From Romanomermis culicivorax (taxonomy: Eukaryota > Nematoda > Enoplea > Mermithida > Mermithidae): a stretch of DNA of 64,000 nucleotides. Below are positions 56,085-64,000 of the stretch, in pieces. The stretch is taken from NCBI GenBank assembly GCA_963922205.1, contig CAWUHX010000125.1, positions 558,001 through 622,000 on the forward strand, read 5' to 3'. A program made the position numbers and the translations under genes. The first letter of the stretch is position 1. The number at the start of each line of letters is the position of its first letter. The notes under the pieces are model-generated. The model saw nothing but the letters and a program-made list of their open reading frames with translations, searched no databases and was not told the DNA's origin.

Positions 56085-57445
56085 AGATTTTCAGACTATA
56101 GCCCAGGACTACATAATGCCCCTTGAGACTACCCAATTATAATGTGGACTATAGTCTTTAAAAAAAGACAATAGTTTGGACTATAGTCTTTTGGGGAAAA
56201 AAAGAAGAAAAAAAACTTTTGAAGAAAAAATACTATAGCCCAGACTATAGTCTTTTGAGAAAGAGACTTGTTAGTTACCTATATAAGTCTACATTATTAA
56301 CTGTCAGCTTGCATTAGTGTACAAATTAGCATAATATGATCGAATTTTCATGGCATTCAGTGAGTTCATTGCACTGTGATATTCATAAATGACAAATTCT
56401 TGGAATCACAACAATTAAATATAGAAATTTTCAACCACAATATAACATTCATTAATTAAAAAATGGTTGCGGATCAAATTTCAAAAAGTATATTATTTAG
56501 ATCTCTCATGGACTCATCTGTAATTATTTCTTATCCTGATGCCAAATGCCAGAAAAATTTTCAAGTTTTGACATTCTGAAAGAAGAAGAATCTTCATGAC
56601 AATAAGAAATAAATTGAAATATAAGTGCCCACTTAATATGAGAGGTGCTCTTTGGGTGCTCTTTGGGTGCTTTTTGCGGCTTATTGGAGGCTACATTCCA
56701 CAGCCTAGCATCTGCCTGACAAGGAGACCCTATCGCCAAGATGCAACTGGGCTGAGTAGACCCCTGCAATCAGTGTTCCAACCTCGCCTACACAGTTTAT
56801 CTACCCTGAAAGGATGAAAGGCTGTGTCTGCCTAGGCCAGCTACCAGAAATTCTTTTTTGGGTTACACCTGGAATTCAGCCTGGTTCTTGAGATTAGTAG
56901 TCAGAGGCGATAACCACTAGACTAAGACGGCCATTTTTTTCTGCACTTTTTTCACATTTTTGTGTTCTAAAACACCAGAAAATGAATTTTCACAAAAATT
57001 ATTCCTGGACACAAGCTGTAAATTTACAATCTTAGAATGATGTTTTTATTGATTTTCACTGCTAAACTTGAAAATTCACATTTCAGAATGTTCAGCAAAC
57101 TCCAAGCAAGGTGAGAGAAAAATTGTAAAGATTGATGAAAATCTCAATTATCAGCAAAATATTGATTTTTGAAATAAGATGAGGTAATAAGCCTCAAAAG
57201 TCCTTTTTTGAGGAAAAAGATGGGGCCCCTGCTTGGTGACTTAATCTAAAATATCTACGGTACATTTAGTCATAATAGAGGGAGTGAATGATGTAGAATG
57301 GAAAATTTTCACATAAAGACTACCAGACTATAGCCTTTTTGGAAGGAATACGGACTATATCCCTTTTGAAAAAGACAGCAGTCTTTTCGAGGACTACTGC
57401 CTGAAGAAAAGACTACCACTATAGTTCAAAGACTAAGGGCTCAAC
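56085..57445. mobile_element. Probable MITE with ACTATAGTCTTTT arrays
   Basis: The left array (56092-56270) contains AGACTATAGCCCAGGACTAC, GGACTATAGTCTTT and CAGACTATAGTCTTTTGAG. The right array (57325-57440) contains AGACTATAGCCTTTTT, GACAGCAGTCTTTTC and GACTACCACTATAGTTC, partly inverted. The 1-kb centre includes the SINE-like fragment below. The outer ends are not resolved. Confidence 0.55.
56600..56932 (-). repeat. tRNA-derived SINE-like fragment
   Basis: On the minus strand GGCCGTCTTAGTCTAGTGGT supplies a good A-box, and CCAGGCTGAATTCCAGG a degraded B-box about 45 bp later. The T stem has one mismatch and the acceptor stem does not pair. About 250 bp of unique-looking body follows downstream. 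This is the usual layout of a tRNA-headed SINE, but only one copy is in the window. Confidence 0.45.
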
Positions 57446-58119
57446 ATACATATGTCGCGTATATGTCCTATGTGTTATCAGGAATGTGGAATACAGCTAG
57501 AACCCCAAAGTTTTGGGAGAAACTTGAGTGGGGTAAAAATTTGATAATGATGAAAAAAATCTTGGGGCATGTGATGGAATCAGTTGATGCTGTTGGGACA
57601 GCAGATTTTCAGGAACATTGCTGAAAATCTTTTGGCACAAGATTTAAAATGCAAAACTGTAGTGTAAGTCTTCTCTTATTTTAAGTTTCTGCTCAGTTTC
57701 TGGAATGCAAAAATTTTGTATATTTAAGAATCTCTTAATTTTCATAATATTTTTGATCAGAAGATGCTTCCACTATTAAAAACTACCCAACAACATGTTC
57801 CAACAATCCAATGATGTTTGTAAATTGTATTGCCCCTGAACAATACAATTGCTCAACATGCTCCATGACCAAAAACCAGTAGAATATATGTATTGTCAGT
57901 GCTGTTGTTAAGTTGATGGAAGATCAAATCATATGGGGTGACAGATAGTGGTGGTAATATTGTATAATGCACAGCTGGAACCAAATATTTAGGCAAGCAA
58001 AAATTATCTATTGTAAAAGATTTAGTTTGCATGGAACTGAAAAGTGTCTGAATTAAAATAAAGTAAATTGTCTGGTATTTAGGTGATTACAACAATCATA
58101 TGTATCATTGAGAAGAAGT

Positions 58120-58285
58120 GCTATAGGAATTCCCCCAGAAATTGTCGTCCATATGGCTACCCATTGGGTGACCTCCCAAGGATTTTCCAATCCTATGGCT
58201 AGCAATATGGTAGTTATAGTTTTGACTATAGGAACACCCCCCGCAGAAATCGTCGGCCATATGGTTACCCATTGACTTGACCCCA
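58120..58285 (+). repeat. Two-copy duplication, about 105-bp unit
   Basis: CCCCCAGAAATTGTCGTCCATATGGCTACCCATTG and CCCCCGCAGAAATCGTCGGCCATATGGTTACCCATTG are clear copies. The minus-strand frames over them repeat as a result. Confidence 0.65.
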
Positions 58286-59204
58286 TACTTTTGGTCGGAA
58301 AAATACTGGAAAATGTCAATTTTTTGACTAAAAATGTCGATTTTTGAACAAAAAATGGTCAAAAACTTCAAAAATGATTCCATTTGCCCGGATTCTATTT
58401 GCGTTTCATCCTCGGCTTGCATTTGGTTCAATTATGGAAATGTGCCACAGGTATAACCGTTTGAAGGGCGTGATAACCGTTTTACTGTAGTGTGGCGATG
58501 GTCGGACGAATTACATTACAAATGCGCGGAAAAAGTAAAAATGGTTTTTATTTGCCTGGATGCACGAAATTTATTGAGTCCCGCATTTTCCCCTGACATC
58601 CGCAATGCGACTTGCAGTTGTACATTCGAGTCCAAATAAGTAGTAGACAAGTATGATGAGTGACATTTGTGTAGTAAATACTTTGCTATTTTTTGGTTAT
58701 CATTTCAAGTTGAATGGGCAATAGCTCTCTTGCGCCATTCTTGCTTACTCTATACCAGAACAGAGCTTTTCATTTGAATATGTTTTTATGGGATTAAATC
58801 AATACAGCAAATGAGTGATTTGTGCTGATTTTCTGCTTCATCCTCGTTTGAGTCTTCGAAAAAATCAATAACATCCATTTTTAGACTACTACAAACCAAC
58901 ACGCAATCACAAAAAAACAATTATCGCCCTTATCTGGGGTGGGATAAAACCAGCATACTGATTGTTTTAATCGGGGATTAAGCTAGTCGGCGTTTTATAG
59001 GGTGAGCATACAAAAAAAATTTAATCGCGGATTATAACTGCGTTTAATCTCCGATAACTCTAATCGGCCTTTATCGACCAATGAGAATACTGGCTTTGGT
59101 GGAGCAAAACGAGTAAGAGTTATCAGTCAACGAAGATAGATCATTTTAGCACACTATAAATAAGGACATGATCATTTTTATAAATTCACAGGGAAGTCCG
59201 ATAC

Positions 59205-59600
59205 TGGAAGTGGACACTCAAATACTGTACAATATGGCATATTCCAAAGCTGGATCAGATCAGCCTGGCATTGTTCGTGTTTGATGGCTCGAGTTTTTGT
59301 CTGATATTCCAGGTTTCCCGAAAGTGGACTTCAGTTGCCTGCATCATTTGTAAATCTTGGCTGACAGTGCTGCCCTTTTTCAACTAGATATGATCAATTT
59401 TAATGAGCAGCAAAGCCTCTGTGAAAGTCCGTCTATCGTCTTTAAGGTCGTTATATGCAAAAAAACTTCTCTGCTCATGTATGATAAATTACAATTATGA
59501 AAATAGAAAAAAATGTTATTGGAAGGAAAAACGTGAGTGGACAAAGCCCACTACAAAAATGGGCGATGTTCCGTTTTTTACTTCTCGGCTGTCTGCTCGG
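59205..59600 (+). pseudogene. Possible MADF-domain remnant
   Basis: VKVRLSSLRSLYAKK (near 59425) resembles the central helix of MADF/Myb-SANT-like domains (V-x2-R-x3-LR-x2-Y). In another frame about 85 bp later, SGQSPLQKWAMFRFL resembles their SG...KW-x-LF-x2-L closing segment. MADF proteins are commonly encoded by Harbinger transposons. The frame change means it is broken. The match is short and visual only. Confidence 0.3.
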
Positions 59601-59679
59601 TGAGTGGCACTCCACTTTTTGTCATACCTCAGAAAATACTCTACCACACAAGCTACAAATGTAGTAACCATTGTACTCC

Positions 59680-59905
59680 ATTCAGGTTGAAATGATCAAT
59701 GCAGTGATCCCACGAAAGTAAGTTCAGCAGTGATAAAAATACGAATCTTACTGCAATCAAAGAAAATTTTTTTGCAGTGAGCAGCAGCTGGTTAAGGGGT
59801 CAAGATTTCTCGAGTAGCACTCAGGTATCAACCCAGTTCTGTTCAAATCGATAACGGATAAACATGATTTTCAATGATCTTTCTCGTGAAAAAATTCAGC
59901 GTGTT
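59680..59905 (+). repeat. Half copy of the long-form GATGCAGCGA MITE
   Basis: TACTCCATTCAGGTTGAAATGATCAATGCAGTGATCCCACGAAAGTAAGTTC matches the complement of 18890-18945 almost base for base. Collinearity continues to about 59905 (TTCTCGAGTAGCACTCAGGTAT). Only one end is present. Confidence 0.75.
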
Positions 59906-60372
59906 TGCTATAGTATAAAGTTTTCCATTAAGTGAAAATTGTCTATCCAATTGAATATACTCCTCACTTTTCACCACACATATCGTTTTAAATTAAATGG
60001 GCTATAGGTGGATTAGTCACTTCGGCGCGGAACAGAAATGGTCTACTCCATGGAGTGTGCTATTCCACCTTCTGTCATTTGGGCTTGACGACTATGAAAT
60101 TTTTTCATGGCTGAAATGGCAATATCATTGTGGAAAAAGAAAGATGGTTCATTTTGATCACACACACTGTGCAAATTTTAGGAACTAGAGTATCGTGGTT
60201 TTATTGTAATCGATGTGCTAGGGAAAATAGAATATCATTGACTAATCTGGATCTGGCTGGTATGAGAAATGAAACGCATGTTGTAGTGTGTTTCCGCCAA
60301 TTTCGTACAGTTTCGTAATAGATTCTCGTTTTCGAGAAACCACCCGCAGGTATGATTCGGATCATTTCAGGC

Positions 60373-60765
60373 TGTTTACTGTAGGAAGTGGATTCGGCGC
60401 GTGTGTGGGTGAGCTCTCGTTCTTTATTAGTATTCCTCTTTTCGTATTCTTGCCATACTAGTCGCCATTACGCAATCACCTCCCCTTTTTGGTTTTGTAA
60501 ATAGAAGAAACGTCTACTCTTTTCAACTAACTCTGGGGATTCAAATTAGGAAACCGAAGGTTTATTAATTTGGATTATTTAATCATGGGGTTTAAGTACT
60601 TTAAATTTAATTTCCTTCGGGTAAGCGTGGGTGTAGGAAACTCGTGCATTAATGATGATCCCTGGCTATCTCTCCTGCCGGAATCTCTATTATCTTCCAA
60701 CTCACGGACTGGAACAGGTAATGGCCCGAGGGATCTTTAACCCCTCGTTTAATTCAAATATAACA
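60373..60765 (+). repeat. Solo LTR related to gypsy element 2
   Basis: It starts TGTTTACTGTAGG and ends AAATATAACA. The part GGGTAAGCGTGGGTGTAGGA, then CGTGCATTAATGATGATCCC, closely matches the 3' portion of the LTR at 34084-34578. No internal gypsy sequence follows on either side, so it is a solo LTR inside the fumarate reductase intron. No 5-bp target duplication is evident, so the 5' border is provisional. Confidence 0.65.
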
Positions 60766-61859
60766 CACAAACAAAATCAAGGAACCACTGAACTACAGCT
60801 CGTTTTTAACAAAATGCGTACAATTTGAAAAATGACATAACGTTTAAACTTATTTTCCGGCTTCTGCTGTAGTTTTCTACTGATAGGTTACCGCATGGTT
60901 AACTGTGAAAGGTCGCATGTTTCCAGTTGGATATGAAATTGGAAATATGTCGAAAAGAATTCTCTCAAATTCCGTCATTCTGATGAGAGTTTAAAGTAAG
61001 TGCTGTATGTACAACACACGACCCGAGGAGTACCGTGATTTACAGTAGCCGGTTAATTACTCAAAAATTTGAGTTTAGGGTCATGTAGTGTCCCCCTCCG
61101 GCCGTTAGTTTTTCATGCAGTACAAATATATGCATTCATGTTTTACATTTTTTACGCTATTTTCTAAACAAAAATCTATTTTTGTTTTTCTTTAGTTTTG
61201 CAGTTTTTGTAACATATGTCTTACACATTGCATGAATGACGTGCTACATGATCGAGATTGTCTCGAGCTCAGGCTTAAACTTCAGGTACAGCTAATCCCG
61301 AGCTCGATCTTTTTAGTGAAACCCAAAAAAGATGAAATGATGTCGCGCTCGGCTGATACTTACTTTCAAGCATTTAATACCGACGTCATGATGACACTCA
61401 GTTTCAATGAGTGAAACCAACCCCTGAAGAATGGATACATAGAATATAAGAAGGATACGAATTTCAAAATTCGGATGTTAATATCTTAAACTTTTCACTT
61501 CTCTTTCCAACAATAAAAGCAAAGCTTTTCATACCGAAATTTGTGTTATTTTCTTTCTTGGGCATCTATTCAGCATTTAGTTTTTATTCTGTCGACTTTC
61601 ATTTGAAAAAAGATGATAACGACCCATGATCTCGTAAAAGTTTGTGGCCAAAAGCATGTGACAGCATAAAATCATAAAACTTGAAAGGATTCGAATACAG
61701 TAATTTTTACGATTTGCGTGGCACATTTGCTCCTCTGCCCTTCCCAAAAAGTGACATTTTTAAAAGGCATACTATACTAATCGTTTATTTTTTATAATAT
61801 GCTTTCTAGTCGAAAAATGACAAAAAGCAATACTGCCGTCAAAATCAATCGTGTACGAA

Positions 61860-62110
61860 TGAAGGTTATACTCTGTTTTCTTTGAAATGCTCGAAGTATT
61901 ATTGAGTGGAAAGCAAGTACTATTGCATATTTTTACGATTTTCTAGTAGATCACATACGGTTGAAAATTCGTGAGCATATGAAACTAATCTTCAACAATG
62001 CTTTGACTAAAAAATTTTTCTGTAAAGCTTTGAGCAAACCATTTTGAGAACAGTGCTAATCTTTGTCATTTTGTAAATTTACTATCATTTCATAAAAACA
62101 TACTATAATG
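61860..62110 (+). repeat. 220-bp interspersed repeat, copy
   Basis: Collinear with 28680-28930: CTTTGAAATGCT, GAGTGGAAAGCAAGTA, TTTTTACGATTTTCTAG, AAAATTCGTGAGCATAT, TTCATAAAAACATACTATA. Confidence 0.7.
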
Positions 62111-62332
62111 TAAAGCTTTGTGTAAGAATTCTTGAGGGTGGCACGTATTTTTTGCCGTTTTTAAAATAATGGACTATACATCCCAGTTTCATTTTTTACG
62201 AAAATTTTCTAACAACATGCTCACGGATTTCTAGGACAAGATTGCTTTTTTATGCCATTAATTTGACATCAGCAGAAAAGTCGTCATCATAAGTAACCAA
62301 TAACAAAATATTTTTAACAATTTTCATTGTAG

Positions 62333-62510
62333 ATTCAATGGGAAGCTTCTATTCGGATACTGTTGAAGCTGGAAGACACGAAAATGATGAAAAAATGGTG
62401 CACATATTAGTTAATAAAGCCGACGAGGCTTTCAAATTCTTGTCCACCTATGGTGTCAGTTTGGACGAAGTTAACCTCGGCGGTGGTCATTCAGTTCCAA
62501 GAACGCATTG
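62333..62510 (+). CDS. Soluble fumarate reductase flavoprotein, exon 2
   Basis: A 178-bp exon from the CATTGTAG acceptor to a GTATGT donor. It begins with the split Asp codon and reads DSMGSFYSDTVEAGRHENDE, then VHILVNKADEAFKFLSTYGV and LGGGHSVPRTH. In the Osm1/FRD family the segment after the FAD motif is D-S-x3-F-x2-DT-x3-G..ND, and the GGHS-x-x-RTH motif belongs to the dicarboxylate-binding region, so both family and exon order are clear. It ends in phase 2 (TG before the donor). The next exon is not visible in the remaining 1.5 kb. Confidence 0.88.
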
Positions 62511-63470
62511 GTATGTTTAGATGGTAGTCGTTTGATCAGAATATTGGTTGTTGGTTTTAGTGGTAGAATGAGAACAATCGAGCCCCTCAATTATAGTACT
62601 AACTAAGGTGTTTCATACACATTTTGAGAAACTATAGTACGACGATTTTGAAATAGCAGATGCATCGAACCGATGAAAATGTCAATACGAGAGAAATAAA
62701 AACGCATAATACTACTGTAATCCACGAGAAAAAACTTTTTGTCCACGATCATAAAACAAAGCTTGCAATTTTCTTGAATTGCGGATTAAATCGGTAAGAT
62801 TACTCAAGTATATGTTCATTTAGGTCATGATACTGTTCGATCCAAATCAAAAGTAGATGAATGCAACTTCATTTAAATGATTTTTGCTTTACTATGTAGC
62901 ATGGAATTTGGTGATTTTTCTGACCATTCGGCGGAAAATGCATGCACCCGCTAAATAATTGGACGTTTAAATGAGTACGCTGGGTTGTGAGAGAGCTGAT
63001 TCTGGAGGCTTATGGTTCGAAGCTGGCACTGTTAACACAGGAGGTTCATCTAGAGCACTCTAATTCTTTCGAATTTGCTCGTGCCTGACTTGCACGAAAT
63101 TTAACACGCAAAATGAGATGCGGACTTCAGCGAATTTAGTTGCGCAGGATGTTTTTATTCTGTTTTATGGCAAAGGGAAGGGGTAAAGAAAAGTCAATTG
63201 CCGAAAATTGTAGAATTTGCATTCGAATTTTTCAGTCGGAAAAAATAAGAGTTGGGTATTTCACATCATTGACTCCTCAAAATAGAAATGTGAAAATGTT
63301 GGAATTTTGACATTTTGTTCCTATAAGTCTACTTTTTGTTTTCATAAATTGTTATTGCTTATTACTTGTTAAACCGAATTTTTATATTGTTGATTTGGTT
63401 AAATGCGCTATTATATATCATGTATTTTCAACTTATCTATTATTATTATTATTTACAAAAATTTGAGGAA
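62511..63470 (+). other. Start of intron 2 of fumarate reductase gene
   Basis: AT-rich sequence with no exon of the family recognised. It runs into the purine repeat. Confidence 0.5.
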
Positions 63471-64000
63471 AAGAAATATTAAGAAAATAAATATAAAGAA
63501 TAGAAAAATAAGGGAAATAAATATTAAGAAAATAAATATAAAGGATAGAAAAATAAGGGAAATAAATATTAAGAAAATAAATATAAAGGATAGAAAAATA
63601 AGGGAAATAAATATTAAGAAAAGAAATACAAAGAAAAGAAATATAAGGAATAGAAATATAAAGAAGAGAATAAGGAAAAGAATAAAGAAAAGAATAAAGA
63701 AAAGAATAAAGAAGAGAATAAAGGAAGGAATAAAGAAAAGAATAAAGAAAAGAATAAAGAAAAGAATAAAGAAAAGAATAAAGAAAAGAACAAAGAAAAG
63801 AATAGAGAAAAGAATAAAGAAAAGAATAAAGAAAAGAATAAAGAAAAGAATAAAGAAAAGAATAAAGAAAAGAATAAAGAAAAGAATAAAGAAAGAATAA
63901 AGAAAAGAATAAAGAAAAGAATAAAGAAAAGAATAAAGAAAAGAATAAAGAAAAGAATAAAGAAAAGAATAAATAAAAGAATAAATAAAAGAATAAAGAA
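63470..64000 (+). repeat. Purine-only (A/G/T-poor) tandem repeat, GAATAAAGAAAA units
   Basis: First about three copies of a 45-bp unit (63481-63615, AAGAAAATAAATATAAAGGA...), then the 12-bp unit GAATAAAGAAAA repeated to the window edge with few changes. The + strand is almost free of C. The open frame of KKR-type residues here is a by-product. Confidence 0.9.

Larger units (their letters stand above)
49327..62332 (+). other. Intron 1 of fumarate reductase gene (13,006 bp)
   Basis: GTGAGT donor at 49327 and CATTGTAG acceptor ending at 62332; the codon split GG-AT to Asp restores the frame. Contents listed separately: tRNA-like sequence, MITEs, an ACTATAGTC element, a SINE-like tRNA fragment, a tandem duplication, a MADF-like remnant and a solo LTR. 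Blocks 50600-53280, 53340-54140, 54380-55960, 57450-58100 and 60770-61860 show nothing recognisable on either strand. Confidence 0.85.

Noticed and set aside
58053..58431. Minus-strand protein with repeated GGHPMGSHMDD-type segments
   Set aside because: The repetition comes from a local DNA duplication; the frames shift between copies and there is no start context.
63403..63900. 165-residue lysine/arginine/isoleucine protein
   Set aside because: Pure translation of the 45-bp and 12-bp tandem repeats.

Overview
This window is animal nuclear DNA. It is AT-rich, host genes are split by introns from 57 bp to about 13 kb with GT..AG borders, and most of the sequence is decayed transposons. A run of TTAGGC-type units (17.9 kb) and a first exon of a soluble NADH-type fumarate reductase both fit a nematode, perhaps one with a large repeat-rich genome. 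That placement is inference. There are no operons, CRISPR arrays or bacterial features.

Layout. 1-12.5 kb: a dead Ty3/gypsy element on the + strand. Its 5' LTR is split by a complete hAT element with exact 8-bp target duplications and a truncated, intron-containing transposase. 12.5-13.5 kb: a foldback-type element with CAAGATG arrays. 14.1-27.9 kb: a four-exon minus-strand host gene (512 codons before the stop in my model). It encodes a cysteine-rich protein with PAN/apple-like repeats, a membrane segment at each end and a furin-like site. Its introns hold a PIF/Harbinger relic, several MITEs and an inverted-satellite element. 30.3-30.6 kb and 46.9 kb: two minus-strand exons, possibly of one membrane-protein gene. 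34.1-44.5 kb: a second, GC-richer gypsy element on the minus strand, lying between those two exons. 49.1-62.5 kb: exons 1 and 2 of the fumarate reductase gene on the + strand, separated by a 13,006-bp intron that holds a solo LTR, MITEs, tRNA-like sequences and local duplications. 63.4-64.0 kb: a purine-only tandem repeat running off the window.

The most striking theme is that many unrelated DNA elements share one architecture. Short inverted termini are followed by subterminal arrays of a short motif, and each family has its own motif: CCGGC, GGCGCC/CGCGG, CAAAGTATACTTTG, CAAGATG, CACTTGGGAATCGCTCA, GGTATCCCGAAT, ACTATAGTCTTTT and CTGCTC/GAGCAG. Three of them have 3-bp TWA target duplications typical of PIF/Harbinger. 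The other candidates for something new are the two-membrane, furin-site, PAN-like gene and the extra 3' ORF of both gypsy elements, which carries DEDD-exonuclease-like motifs.
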